A DNA stretch of 64,000 nt from Limisphaera sp. (lineage in GTDB: Bacteria > Verrucomicrobiota > Verrucomicrobiia > Limisphaerales > Limisphaeraceae). The DNA lies in assembly GCA_025057755.1 (NCBI GenBank), contig JANWVC010000013.1:124001-188000 (forward strand), given 5' to 3'. The notes under the pieces are model-generated. The model made no database searches. It had not been told where the DNA came from and worked only from the letters and a program-made list of their open reading frames with translations. Below are positions 1 to 12,382 of the stretch, one piece after another; position 1 is the first letter of the stretch; each line of letters starts with the position of its first letter. The position numbers and the translations under genes were made by a program.

Positions 1-1
1 G

Positions 2-91
2 CGCATTCGTGGAGCATCTGGGGATCAGCCTTTGAACTTGCGCATCCTATATCGCCGTCGTCTGCTTTCGATCTCGATCACCTGGCTATGA
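2..91 (+). CDS. C-terminal end of an upstream gene (partial, tentative)
   Basis: This frame is open from the window edge and ends at a TGA (89-91) that overlaps the ATG of the next gene in an ATGA arrangement, a pattern typical of translationally coupled operon genes. Only 29 residues are visible, ending SITWL, basic and otherwise uninformative, so no family can be named. The frame of the following oxidoreductase is also open back to the window edge, so the reading of the first 87 bases is not settled. Confidence 0.3.
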   Translation, partial: RIRGASGDQPLNLRILYRRRLLSISITWL

Positions 92-1137
92 AATCATCGA
101 CGCAATCCGGGGCCCATCGTGTCAACGTGGGCGTTGTGGGGTTGGGTTTCATGGGCCTGACACACTTGCGAGCCTACGCTGACCTCCCAGAAGCCTCGAT
201 CGTCGCCGTAAGTGACGCGTACAAACGGCCTGTCCGCGGCAGGATCCCGGGCGTCAGCGGTAATCTTCGGGCTGCGGACGCATGGCTTTTGCCGGAAGGC
301 ACACGCTTCTATGAAGATGCCGCAGGCCTGCTGGCTGATCCAGAAGTGGAGCTCGTGGATTTGTGTGTGCCCACCCCGCTTCATGCGCCGCTGGCCCTAG
401 CCGCACTGAGGGCCGGCAAACACGTCCTTTGCGAGAAACCGCTGGCTCGGACCGTGGCCGAGGCAAGACGCCTGGTCCGCGCCGCAGAGCAGGCTGCCAC
501 ATGGCTCATGCCGGCAATGTGCATGCGGTTCTGGCCGGGCTGGAGCTGGCTGGCGGAGACCATCCGTCGTGGCACGTACGGGCGTGTATTAGCCGCCCGG
601 TTCCGCCGCGTGAGCGGTCCTCCGGTCTGGAGTCGTGCCACCTACCTGAAGGGCGATGCATCCGGAGGCGCGCTCCTAGACTTGCACATTCATGATGTGG
701 ATTTTGTGCGGTATTGTTTTGGACCGCCCCGGGCCGTGTTCGCCCGCGGTTTCACCCGGTTTAGCGGTGCCATTGACCATGTGGTCGCCCAGTACATCAT
801 GGAGGATGATGCAGTGATCGCCGCTGAGGGAAGTTGGATCATGAGCGGTGACTATCCGTTCCAGATGTCGTACACGGTCAATTTCGAAAAAGCGACAGCC
901 GAGTTTAATCTAATCCAAGGCCGCAACACGCTGCGCCTTTTCCGAGATGGTCGGTCTGTCACTTCGATCGAGCTCCCAGAGACCGACGGTTACAAAGAGG
1001 AGCTTCGTTACATGCTGGCCTGCATTCAGCAAGGCCGGCCACCGCAGGTGGTCACGGCCGAGGATGGTCTCCGAGCCGTCGAAATCTGCGCTGCCGAGGA
1101 AAAATCCGTTCGAACCGGTCGAATCGTCCGCCTCTGA
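88..1137 (+). CDS. Gfo/Idh/MocA family NAD(P)-dependent oxidoreductase
   Basis: 349 residues, the usual family length. An N-terminal Rossmann fold (VGVVGLGFMG, residues 15-24) binds NAD(P). The EKPLA motif near residue 117 carries the conserved Lys-Pro of the family, and the central LDLHIHDVDFVRY stretch supplies the His/Asp residues expected around the substrate pocket. Members oxidise or reduce sugars, inositols and related polyols in the cytoplasm; the substrate cannot be told from sequence alone. No Shine-Dalgarno is visible before the ATG, but the ATGA overlap with an upstream frame supports this start. It converges on the LysM gene, whose stop is only 12 bases away. Confidence 0.9.
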   Translation: MKSSTQSGAHRVNVGVVGLGFMGLTHLRAYADLPEASIVAVSDAYKRPVRGRIPGVSGNLRAADAWLLPEGTRFYEDAAGLLADPEVELVDLCVPTPLHAPLALAALRAGKHVLCEKPLARTVAEARRLVRAAEQAATWLMPAMCMRFWPGWSWLAETIRRGTYGRVLAARFRRVSGPPVWSRATYLKGDASGGALLDLHIHDVDFVRYCFGPPRAVFARGFTRFSGAIDHVVAQYIMEDDAVIAAEGSWIMSGDYPFQMSYTVNFEKATAEFNLIQGRNTLRLFRDGRSVTSIELPETDGYKEELRYMLACIQQGRPPQVVTAEDGLRAVEICAAEEKSVRTGRIVRL

Positions 1138-1149
1138 ATGAGCGGAATT

Positions 1150-2508
1150 TCACGGAGTCGGGGCTGGGATCAAAATTGTGTCGCCGGGCTTCAACCGGTG
1201 AAAATCCAAGCCCGGATTGGCGCGTAAAATCGCGCTCAAGGGTACGTCATAATCGACCGCCAAACTCAGGATGGTCTCACCCGCTTGGTAGGTGTGCACT
1301 CGCATCGCAGGCCGTGAAGGGGCGGGCTCCTGCGGGCTTTGGCCCAACACCTCGGCGCGGGCTTTCAACGCCTCCAGCTCTAAGCGCCTCAGTTCGATTT
1401 CCCGCTGCAAGGTCGTGAGGGAAGAATTGGTTTGAAGTCGGGCTTGTTCTTCCGCAAGCGCCTGTCGGATAGCGTAAAAAATGTCGGTCAGCTCAGGCCG
1501 GCCGGTTTGGCGCGCCTCGGCTAAGGCCTCCCGATACTCAGGATCCTGCAACCGCTTGTACACCTGATAACTCTGCGAGCCCAAAGCCACCTGGAGGGCC
1601 TGCTCATAACTTCGCTGCAATTGCTCCAGTTGCAGCGCGGTGGCCGGTCCGCCGCTCTCTGCCAGCGTCACCAGGCCCTGCTCGTAACGGCGTCGCGCGT
1701 GGAACCAGGCTCGAAACTGATCGGGAGTCAGCTCCAACCAACGAAGATCAGCCAGTTCCTGACGCAAAGCCCGGGCTGTGGGCGAATGGCGCAACAGAAA
1801 CTCCTCCCACTGCGCTGGGGTCAGGAGGCGCGCTAGTTCTTGTTCCCACTGCTGTTGCAGACGCAACTGCTCGGCGGGCGAAATCTCCCGGTGTTCCGCG
1901 GCAGCTCGCTGCTGCAGCGCGAGCAGGCGTTCTTGGTACTGACGATGTAAATCCTGAATCCGTTCTTTGATCTCCTGCGGAAGGGTTCCCAGCAGTGGGC
2001 CATCGAGAGCCAAACCGGGTTGTGCAGGTCGGGGCAGACTGACCTGATCGGCGCTTTCCCACTGAGGGCCCAGCAAACGGGTCAACAATGCCCGACGCTC
2101 GGTCTCCAGCGCCGCCAACTTGGCTTGAGCCTCTGCCAGTTTGTCGGGATCCGGTTCCGCCCGCCACCATTCCTGCAGCGGCGTCCAAATCTCCAGGGCG
2201 CGTCGCCGTGCAAAAAGTGCATTGACATCCGCTACGATGATGTCGCGGATGGTCTGTTCGGGACAACCAATCGCCCGCAGGTTGGCCACGTAAATGGCAT
2301 AATCGGGAGACTCGATTTCGCTCCAATGGAAAAACTGGCGGCGCGGAATGTAGTTCGTCCGCGCTACGGGAACCTGCGAAGTCACGACGGCTGGGGCCAG
2401 TCCGACAGAGGGGTTGGCCGAGGGACGCTTCAACCAAATGGCAAGCCATCCTCCGGCCAAAAGCACGTTGGCGGCCAACGACAAATGCAACCAGGTCCGT
2501 ACGTCCAT
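1150..2508 (-). CDS. Membrane-anchored coiled-coil protein with C-terminal LysM domain
   Basis: About 452 residues from the ATG at 2508; an upstream in-frame ATG at 2580 would add 24 residues that lie before the hydrophobic anchor. The protein opens with one membrane segment (roughly residues 4-24). A long charged Gln/Glu/Arg/Leu-rich helical region with coiled-coil character follows, and the protein ends with a LysM domain of about 45 residues (HTYQAGETILSLAVDYDVPL ... GDTILIPAP). LysM binds peptidoglycan-type glycans, so an envelope protein reaching from the inner membrane to the cell wall is likely. It follows gyrA on the same strand with about 128 bases between them and may be co-transcribed. 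The helical middle matches no family I recognise. Confidence 0.75.
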   Translation of the reverse strand: MDVRTWLHLSLAANVLLAGGWLAIWLKRPSANPSVGLAPAVVTSQVPVARTNYIPRRQFFHWSEIESPDYAIYVANLRAIGCPEQTIRDIIVADVNALFARRRALEIWTPLQEWWRAEPDPDKLAEAQAKLAALETERRALLTRLLGPQWESADQVSLPRPAQPGLALDGPLLGTLPQEIKERIQDLHRQYQERLLALQQRAAAEHREISPAEQLRLQQQWEQELARLLTPAQWEEFLLRHSPTARALRQELADLRWLELTPDQFRAWFHARRRYEQGLVTLAESGGPATALQLEQLQRSYEQALQVALGSQSYQVYKRLQDPEYREALAEARQTGRPELTDIFYAIRQALAEEQARLQTNSSLTTLQREIELRRLELEALKARAEVLGQSPQEPAPSRPAMRVHTYQAGETILSLAVDYDVPLSAILRANPGLDFHRLKPGDTILIPAPTP

Positions 2509-2636
2509 AAAGGCCCCGCCAGCATATCTCAAGCGGCTCATGGCCGGCTCACTCGACAATGCCGGACCCACAAAGGCCAACCGTCGGCGCCCTTACATGG
2601 CCATGGGGCCGGCTCCCCACGCAGCGGTCTCTAAGT

Positions 2637-5282
2637 TCAATCGGAACCGCCCGATCCCAACCCGGAAGAAGGCAGAGCCCGATCCACAGCCTCGTCTTCG
2701 TCCGATTCGGCAATAACGGGCGCCACAGCTTGCACGCGGTCCTCTTCTGTCAATTCCATTAGTTTCACCCCTTGCGTGTTGCGCCCAGCCTCCCGAATGT
2801 CACGCACGTACGTGCGCAACATCTGGCCCCGCGCCGTGATAAGCACAATTTGGTCGTGGTCCCGCACGGTCAATGCCCCCACCACTTGACCGGTCTTTTC
2901 CGTGGTTTTCATGGTGATGATGCCCTTACCCCCACGACCTTGCGTGCGATACTCCTCAAACGACGTACGTTTGCCCACACCGCGTTCGCCCACCACCAAC
3001 AGCGTGGCATCCGGTTGCACAATGGCCATGGCCACCACTTCATCCTGCGGCTCCAGCGCAATGCCACGAACTCCAGCTGCAGGACGTCCCATGGAACGAA
3101 CCTCCTCTTCACGAAAACGGATGCTCATGCCCTGCCGGGTAATCAACACCACTTCATCCTGACCGGACGTCCACTTCACATCAATGAGCGTGTCGCCGGG
3201 CTCGATGGCCATGGCGATGATGCCGCCCTTGCGCACGTTGGCAAACTCTTCCAAGGCCGTTTTCTTCACCGTGCCCAAACGCGTGGCGAAGAACAAGTAC
3301 CCGGGTTGGGTCCATGTGACATCCTGCCGGGCCGCATCAGTGCGAGAGGGAATTCGGATCAAGGCCGCAATTTTCTCCTCTGGCTTGAGTTCCAGCAGGT
3401 TGGCAATGCTCCGCCCACGGGCAGCTCGGCCCATGTCGGGAATCTCCAATACACGCTCCACGTAAACCCGCCCCGTGTTGGTGAAGAACATAAGGTAATC
3501 ATGCGTGCTGGCGGCAAAAAGATGCTCGATGAAGTCGCTGCTCTGGCCTTCGGCGTTTATTGCCTCGCGCGTCGTCATGCCGATCACGCCCTTACCGCCC
3601 CGCCGTTGGGTGCGGTACGAACTGAGATGGGTCCGCTTGATCAACCCCGCATGAGTGAGCGTTATAACCACCGGCTCGTTGGCTACCAAGTCTTCGATGG
3701 CCATTTCGCCTTCTTCTCCAACCAACTGCGTGCGGCGCGGATTGCCAAAACGGTCCTTGACCGATTGCAGCTCGCGCTTAATGATGCCCAACACCCGTTC
3801 TTCTCGCGCCAGAATGTCCCGCAGGTCACGGATTCGATCCAGCAACTGCCGATACTCGCCGACAACCTTCTCCATCTCCAAGCCGGTCAACTGATAAAGC
3901 CGGAGTTCCAAGATTGCATCCACCTGCGCCTCGGACAATGCATAACGGCCGTTGACCAAACGATCCTCGCTGCGCAGATGAACGTGCCATGACTCGATTT
4001 GAGCACGGGCCCATTCAAACGCCAGGAGCTTTACGCGAGCCTCTTCCCGCGTTCGGCTGCCGCGGATGATGCGAATAAACTCGTCCAGGTTAGCCAGGGC
4101 AATGAGATAACCCTCGAGAATCTCAGCCCGCTCTTCGGCCTGCCGGAGCTCGAACCGCGTCCGGCGCAGGACCACCTCACGCCGGTGCTCAATATAACAG
4201 TGCAGTGCATCTTTGAGCGTCAGGGTTCGCGGCCGGCCGCGGTCAATCGCCAGCATGTTCACAGCAAAGGTGGTTTCCAACTGGGTGAGCCGATACAGGT
4301 TGTTAATAATCACCTTCGGGACGGCATCCCGTTTGATCTCCAATACGATGCGCGTGTTCTCGTCGGATTCGTCCCGAATTCCGGTAATGTCAGCCAGGCC
4401 GGGTGTCTTTTGGTTGACCAATTCCGCAATGCGTTCCACCAGTGCGGCCCGGTTCACTCCGAAAGGAATCTCGGTGATCACAATCTGCTCGCGCCCCCCC
4501 TTAATTTCTTCCACATGCACGCGACCACGCACTTTCAGCGTACCCCGGCCGGTCTCGTAATACTGCCGAATGCCCTCCAAGCCGCAGATCGTGCAACCAG
4601 AGGGGAAATCCGGCCCCGGCATCAACCGCATAAGCTCCTCCACGGAAATGTCCGGGTTGTCGATCTGCGCACACACCGCGTCAATGACTTCACCCAGATT
4701 GTGCGGTGGAATGTTCGTGGCCATGCCCACTGCAATACCGGTGCCGCCGTTGACCAACAAATTGGGGAACGCTGCGGGGAAGACGGACGGTTCGGTACGG
4801 GTGTCATCATAGTTCGGCACGAATTCCACCGTGTCCTTGTCCATGTCTTCCATCAACAGGGCACCCAACGGAGCCAAACGCGCCTCCGTGTAGCGCATAG
4901 AAGCCGGAGGATCGCCCTCCACCGACCCAAAGTTGCCCTGTCCGTCCACCAATACCTCCCGCATAGACCAGGGCTGCGCCATGTGAACCAACGTGGGATA
5001 AATCGCCTGATCCCCATGCGGGTGATAGTTCCCCATCGTCTCGCCCACGATCTTGGCGCATTTGACGTGCTTGCGGTTCGGCCACACGCCCAGCTCATGC
5101 ATGGCGTAGAGAATGCGCCGCTGAGAAGGCTTGAGCCCGTCGCGCACGTCCGGCAGGGCGCGCGAAATGATGACCGACATGGAATAGTCGAGGAAACAAT
5201 TCTTGATTTCCTCCGCCACATTGACGGTGGCGACTCGTTCTCCGCCCGAGGAAGGCGCCGCTTTTTCAGAAGTCTCAGCCAT
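2637..5282 (-). CDS. gyrA: DNA gyrase subunit A
   Basis: 881 residues, normal for GyrA. The N-terminal breakage-reunion domain starts with the conserved DYSMSVIISRALPDVRDGLK block (residues 32-51). The catalytic tyrosine is Tyr131 in SMRYTEARL. The C-terminal beta-pinwheel carries the GyrA box QRRGGKG near residue 550, which distinguishes it from ParC, and further GRGGKG-type blade repeats. With GyrB it forms the A2B2 enzyme that introduces negative supercoils using ATP. It follows gyrB with a 58-base gap. In the quinolone-resistance region the residues equivalent to E. coli Ser83 and Asp87 are Gln92 and Pro96 (see findings). Confidence 0.98.
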   Translation of the reverse strand: MAETSEKAAPSSGGERVATVNVAEEIKNCFLDYSMSVIISRALPDVRDGLKPSQRRILYAMHELGVWPNRKHVKCAKIVGETMGNYHPHGDQAIYPTLVHMAQPWSMREVLVDGQGNFGSVEGDPPASMRYTEARLAPLGALLMEDMDKDTVEFVPNYDDTRTEPSVFPAAFPNLLVNGGTGIAVGMATNIPPHNLGEVIDAVCAQIDNPDISVEELMRLMPGPDFPSGCTICGLEGIRQYYETGRGTLKVRGRVHVEEIKGGREQIVITEIPFGVNRAALVERIAELVNQKTPGLADITGIRDESDENTRIVLEIKRDAVPKVIINNLYRLTQLETTFAVNMLAIDRGRPRTLTLKDALHCYIEHRREVVLRRTRFELRQAEERAEILEGYLIALANLDEFIRIIRGSRTREEARVKLLAFEWARAQIESWHVHLRSEDRLVNGRYALSEAQVDAILELRLYQLTGLEMEKVVGEYRQLLDRIRDLRDILAREERVLGIIKRELQSVKDRFGNPRRTQLVGEEGEMAIEDLVANEPVVITLTHAGLIKRTHLSSYRTQRRGGKGVIGMTTREAINAEGQSSDFIEHLFAASTHDYLMFFTNTGRVYVERVLEIPDMGRAARGRSIANLLELKPEEKIAALIRIPSRTDAARQDVTWTQPGYLFFATRLGTVKKTALEEFANVRKGGIIAMAIEPGDTLIDVKWTSGQDEVVLITRQGMSIRFREEEVRSMGRPAAGVRGIALEPQDEVVAMAIVQPDATLLVVGERGVGKRTSFEEYRTQGRGGKGIITMKTTEKTGQVVGALTVRDHDQIVLITARGQMLRTYVRDIREAGRNTQGVKLMELTEEDRVQAVAPVIAESDEDEAVDRALPSSGLGSGGSD

Positions 5283-5340
5283 GGATCAAGAATGGAAACG
5301 AGGGCCGCTTGCGGTCTGGTCCCGCGCGACCCCGGGTGGT

Positions 5341-8236
<2,896 letters not shown>

Positions 8237-9517
8237 ATGGCCATGAATATCTGGGAGGAATTACACTGGCGAGGACTGGTCGCGGATTGTACCGACCCCG
8301 CTGCGCTCGGTCAGAGAACTCAACCTCTGACCGTGTATTGTGGGTTTGACCCAACCGCAGACAGTCTTCACGTCGGACATTTGGTGCCGTTGCTGGCATT
8401 GAGACGCTTTCAATTATTCGGTCATCATCCCATTGCGGTTGCCGGTGGAGCCACCGGAGCGATCGGCGATCCCAGCGGCAAAAGCGCCGAGCGGCCTCTG
8501 TTGAGTCCGGAACAGATCCGATTCAACCTGGAGGCCATTCGGCCTCAATTGGCGCGCTTGCTGGATTTCCAAACCTCGGTCAATCCGGCACGCCTCCTGG
8601 ACAATGCGGATTGGACGGCAGATGTTCGATATCTGGATTTCTTACGAGAGATCGGCAAGCACTTCTCCATTAACCAAATGCTCGCCAAGGAAAGTGTGCG
8701 GGCGCGACTGGAAAATCGGGACACCGGCCTCAGTTACACCGAGTTCAGCTACATGCTGCTTCAGGCCTTCGATTTTTACGTGCTATGTCGCGATTATGAT
8801 TGCCAACTTCAAATCGGCGGCAGCGATCAATGGGGCAACATCACAGCCGGGATTGATCTGATCCGCAAAAAGCTCGGGCGCGCCGCCTATGGTCTCACCC
8901 TGCCATTGGTCACCAAGGCCGACGGCACAAAGTTCGGAAAAACCGAGTCCGGCAGCGTCTGGCTCGACCCACGTAAAACTAGCCCCTACCGCTTCTACCA
9001 ATTCTGGATCAACACAGACGACCGCGATGTAATCCGATACTTAAAGTACTTTACCTTTTTGCCTGCCGAGGAAATCGCTGCCTTGGAAACACAGCATCAG
9101 CAAAACCCCGGCGCGCGCACAGCGCATCGCGCGCTGGCCCGTGCCGTGACCGAATTGGTGCACGGTCCCACAGCCACTCAAGAAGCCGTTCGTGCCAGCG
9201 AGGTCCTCTTCGGGGGGAAACTGGAGGGAATCCCTGAGGGGACCTTCCGCGAAATCATGGACGAGGTCCCCACGCTCCACCTGAACCGAACCCGTCTGGA
9301 AGGCTCCGGATTGCCTCTGACAGAGCTACTAATCCAAGCCGGATTGGCAACGTCCAAAAGCCAGGCTCGGAAAGACATTGAAGCCGGAGGCATTTACATC
9401 AACAACGTCCGCGAAATCCGCATCGACCGGGCCATCACAATCCAAGACCTTTTGTTTGGTCGGCATTTGTTATTGCGCAAGGGCAAAAAGCAATACGTGC
9501 TAATGACCGCGGAGTAG
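8237..9517 (+). CDS. tyrS: Tyrosyl-tRNA synthetase
   Basis: About 426 residues, usual bacterial length, from the ATG at 8237 (an ATG at 8243 is equally possible). It is a class I synthetase: the HIGH-type motif is HVGH at residues 45-48, the KMSKS-type motif is KFGKT near residue 235, and the tyrosine-pocket region has GGSDQWGN. A C-terminal S4 RNA-binding domain follows (LPLTELLIQAGLATSKSQAR). It charges tRNA-Tyr in the cytoplasm. The MFS gene begins 37 bases downstream on the same strand. Confidence 0.97.
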   Translation: MAMNIWEELHWRGLVADCTDPAALGQRTQPLTVYCGFDPTADSLHVGHLVPLLALRRFQLFGHHPIAVAGGATGAIGDPSGKSAERPLLSPEQIRFNLEAIRPQLARLLDFQTSVNPARLLDNADWTADVRYLDFLREIGKHFSINQMLAKESVRARLENRDTGLSYTEFSYMLLQAFDFYVLCRDYDCQLQIGGSDQWGNITAGIDLIRKKLGRAAYGLTLPLVTKADGTKFGKTESGSVWLDPRKTSPYRFYQFWINTDDRDVIRYLKYFTFLPAEEIAALETQHQQNPGARTAHRALARAVTELVHGPTATQEAVRASEVLFGGKLEGIPEGTFREIMDEVPTLHLNRTRLEGSGLPLTELLIQAGLATSKSQARKDIEAGGIYINNVREIRIDRAITIQDLLFGRHLLLRKGKKQYVLMTAE

Positions 9518-9554
9518 CCAGGCAACTTTCCTCCACCCGCCTCCAAACCGGCTC

Positions 9555-10862
9555 GTGCCTCAAATGACCCCCATGGCCGCTCCCGACGAAGATCCGCTGC
9601 GGCCGGCCGATGAGCCTGCCTCGGATCCTTATGCGGTGCTGCGAAATCCCGACTACGCACTCTACCTGGCAGGACGGCTCGTCTCGGTCCTGGGACAACA
9701 AATGGCTACGGTCGCTATCGGCTGGGAATTGTATGACCGAACGGGAACGGCCTGGTCCCTCGGATTGGTTGGTTTGGTCCAAATGCTGCCCATGTTACTC
9801 TTCACGCTGCCCGCCGGCCATGTGGCAGACCATTACGATCGCCGACGCATCGTCATCTTTTGCACCGCGGTGTTAGCACTATCAGGAACCGGCCTCGCCC
9901 TGATTAGCCTTTTTCATGCCCCTGTTTTCTGGGTCTACCTGCTGCTCTGGATTGCAGGTGTGGCCCGCACCTTCCAATGGCCCGCCAGCGCTGCCCTACT
10001 CCCTCAACTGGTGCCCCGCCATCTCTTTTCGCGCGCGGTCACCTGGAACAGCGGCGCCTTTCACATCGCCAGTGTGGTTGGACCCGCTCTCGGTGGTACA
10101 GTGCTCGCTTGGACCCATCAACCCTCGGTCATCTACGCCCTCCATGCCCTAGCGCATTTTCTTTGTCTGATTCTGCTTTTGAACATTCGAGTGTGCCCGA
10201 TTCCCCGCACTCCCAAACCGCTGAACCTTCAGAATCTGCTCACGGGTTTCCAATTCCTTTTCCAACAGCGTGTTCTGCTAGGCGTTTTGACGCTAGACCT
10301 GTTTGCAGTCCTCCTAGGCGGCGTCACAACACTCCTACCCATCTTTGCCCGGGACATCCTGCAAGCAGGACCGGATGGACTCGGCCTGCTTCAGGCAGCC
10401 ATGCCCATCGGAGCGGTTCTATGTGCCCTTGTGTTGGCTCATCGCCCTCCTCTCCAACGGGCAGGTCGGACAATGCTCCAAGCTGTGGCCGCATTTGGTT
10501 GTGCCACCGTTGCCTTTGGTTTGTCACCCTGGTTCTGGGTTTCGTTTGCTTTGCTGGTGGTTTGCGGCGCGGCGGACAACGTCAGCGTGGTGGTCCGCCA
10601 TACGCTGGTTCAACTGCTAACTCCGGACGAAAAACGCGGCCGGGTCTCGGCTGTCAATAGCCTCTTCATCGGCACATCCAACGAACTGGGCGGATTCCGT
10701 GCTGGCACCGTGGCTCACTGGTGCGGGCCAGCCCTGGGCAACAGTATCGCCACAGGCGCGATCATTTCAGTCGTCGCTGGCGGAGTAGGAACCCTTTTGA
10801 CAGTGTTAGCCGTAGCCTGGCTCTGGCCCGAAGTCCGCCGATACGGACGCTTGGATACTTAG
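9555..10862 (+). CDS. MFS transporter, MFS_3/EntS-like exporter
   Basis: 435 residues with about 12 hydrophobic segments after a 28-residue polar N-terminus. The region RNPDYALYLAGRLVS and the loop 2-3 signature GHVADHYDRRR match the EntS-like MFS_3 group, whose members export siderophores or drugs. The substrate is unknown. It lies just downstream of tyrS and converges on the next MFS gene; the stops are 36 bases apart. Start codon uncertain between ATGs at 9555, 9564 and 9573, none with a good ribosome-binding site. Confidence 0.85.
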   Translation: MPQMTPMAAPDEDPLRPADEPASDPYAVLRNPDYALYLAGRLVSVLGQQMATVAIGWELYDRTGTAWSLGLVGLVQMLPMLLFTLPAGHVADHYDRRRIVIFCTAVLALSGTGLALISLFHAPVFWVYLLLWIAGVARTFQWPASAALLPQLVPRHLFSRAVTWNSGAFHIASVVGPALGGTVLAWTHQPSVIYALHALAHFLCLILLLNIRVCPIPRTPKPLNLQNLLTGFQFLFQQRVLLGVLTLDLFAVLLGGVTTLLPIFARDILQAGPDGLGLLQAAMPIGAVLCALVLAHRPPLQRAGRTMLQAVAAFGCATVAFGLSPWFWVSFALLVVCGAADNVSVVVRHTLVQLLTPDEKRGRVSAVNSLFIGTSNELGGFRAGTVAHWCGPALGNSIATGAIISVVAGGVGTLLTVLAVAWLWPEVRRYGRLDT

Positions 10863-10898
10863 CCCTCCCGCGCCAACCTGCCTAACCAACCTGCCCAC

Positions 10899-12179
10899 TT
10901 ACTGAAAACGGAGTGGACGTACCGATGCAACAAGCATCGGTGCACACGCGGACACCTCTCGCTCCCGCGACGAAGGCCTGCACAAACCATGACCGCGACC
11001 CCGATACGCTTTGAGGAAATACAGCAGAACGCCCAATGTCCAAACCGCCCAACCGCCCCAAAACCATGTCCAACGCCACTCACCCCCAATCCAGTGACTG
11101 CAGGCAAACCATCCACCGCAAGCCAGATACCCAACCAGACTGCCCAGACCAGAGGTCATGAGTGTCAGCAGCGCTTGCGCCCGCGCTCGCCAAATTGCAT
11201 CGACCCGCTCAGCCACATACACCTGCGTCGTGATCATAACACAGGCAAATGCCACACCATGCAAAGCAACGCCAACCAGCACCGGCACCACGCGGTCCCA
11301 AGCACAAAGCCCCAACCGAAGCGCCCCCAGGACAAGCCCCATCACCACCGTCCATTTCAAACGCCACCGTGTCAGTACACCGCCCAACATCAGTAAAGCG
11401 AGCACCTCCGTCACTTGCGCCAAGGACATCCATGCACTCAGCCGGACAAACCCCAAATCTTGCAAATGAGGCGGAGTGTAAGGATACAAACCGGCCAAAC
11501 TCACGCTAAACAACGAGGCCGTAACGTACATCACGCGATGGTCCCGATCCCGTAACAGCCCCAGAGCGTCCCAGCCCAACCAAGCCTTCCAACCTCCTCC
11601 AGCCTCTACCGCCGGAGGCGGCACCTCGGGCAGCAACCATGTGAACACACTTAAGCCCAACCAAGCCCATCCACAGAAATAACCCGAACGCAAAGAACCG
11701 TCTGCCCCAAAAGCGCTCGTCAACCAACAACCCACCATCCAACCCACAGTCGCCATAGCCCGCATCGGCCCAAACTCCCGTCCGGAATCCCGCAGCTGCG
11801 ATAACACAACAGCCGTCGTGAGACCAAACGTAGGGGCCATGGCCAGAGCCACTCCGAGAATCATCATCCACGCCCAAATCGAGCCCACACCGGCCGCCAA
11901 GAACCAACTCGTCAGTAAAATCATCCCGCCCGTCCCCCCGGCTAACCAACGTAACACCCGTACCGGAGACACATGCCGGTCCGCCACCGCCCCAAACATC
12001 AAGGGAGAGACAAACGCCGCCAGGGCTGAAGCTGCAAATGCATAAGGACGCAATGCATCATGCCCACTTGCCCGCAACAAAAGGCTCAAGGGGACAAACC
12101 ACATGCCCATCGCCAAAGCATGTAAGAAAAAGAGGCCGGCCCACCGCAAACGGAAGTCGCCTAATCCACTCTCACCCAC
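10899..12179 (-). CDS. MFS permease, nucleoside:H+ symporter-like
   Basis: 426 residues and about 12 membrane segments. The start FLHALAMGMWFVPLSLLLR and the loop GAVADRHVSPVRVLRW resemble the Nuc_H_symport/LacY-like group found widely in Planctomycetes and Verrucomicrobia. Transport of a nucleoside or sugar with protons is plausible but not shown. The C-terminal 40 residues after the last helix are basic and Ser/Arg rich. It diverges from the cysteine synthase gene over about 200 bases. Confidence 0.8.
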   Translation of the reverse strand: MGESGLGDFRLRWAGLFFLHALAMGMWFVPLSLLLRASGHDALRPYAFAASALAAFVSPLMFGAVADRHVSPVRVLRWLAGGTGGMILLTSWFLAAGVGSIWAWMMILGVALAMAPTFGLTTAVVLSQLRDSGREFGPMRAMATVGWMVGCWLTSAFGADGSLRSGYFCGWAWLGLSVFTWLLPEVPPPAVEAGGGWKAWLGWDALGLLRDRDHRVMYVTASLFSVSLAGLYPYTPPHLQDLGFVRLSAWMSLAQVTEVLALLMLGGVLTRWRLKWTVVMGLVLGALRLGLCAWDRVVPVLVGVALHGVAFACVMITTQVYVAERVDAIWRARAQALLTLMTSGLGSLVGYLACGGWFACSHWIGGEWRWTWFWGGWAVWTLGVLLYFLKAYRGRGHGLCRPSSREREVSACAPMLVASVRPLRFQ

Positions 12180-12310
12180 CGCCCGAAAAGAACCTCTCCT
12201 GCGCAGAATGCAAGCCGAAATCCATCAAAACCATTGCCCCCACTGCTCTCAAGCCATACGTCCACTGCATCAACCCTCGAAAAGACTAAACTCTCAAATT
12301 CCTGCCGGAT

Positions 12311-12339
12311 TTGACATGTTTTCGGCATAGTCCTATTAG
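12311..12339 (+). promoter_or_regulatory. Sigma-70 type promoter for the cysteine synthase gene
   Basis: A perfect -35 TTGACA (12311-12316), exactly 17 bases, then -10 TATTAG (12334-12339). Expected transcript start is near 12346, giving a leader of about 37 bases before the ATG at 12383. Confidence 0.75.
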
Positions 12340-12365
12340 GTTGAGCAGTTTTGTAAATCGGATTT

Positions 12366-12374
12366 GGGAGAAGG
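12366..12374 (+). promoter_or_regulatory. Ribosome-binding site that fixes the cysteine synthase start
   Basis: GGGAGAAGG ends 8 bases before the ATG at 12383. It is one of the few clear Shine-Dalgarno sites in the window and argues for the ATG at 12383 rather than an ATG at 12311, which lies inside the promoter. Confidence 0.7.
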
Positions 12375-12382
12375 CACCCGGC

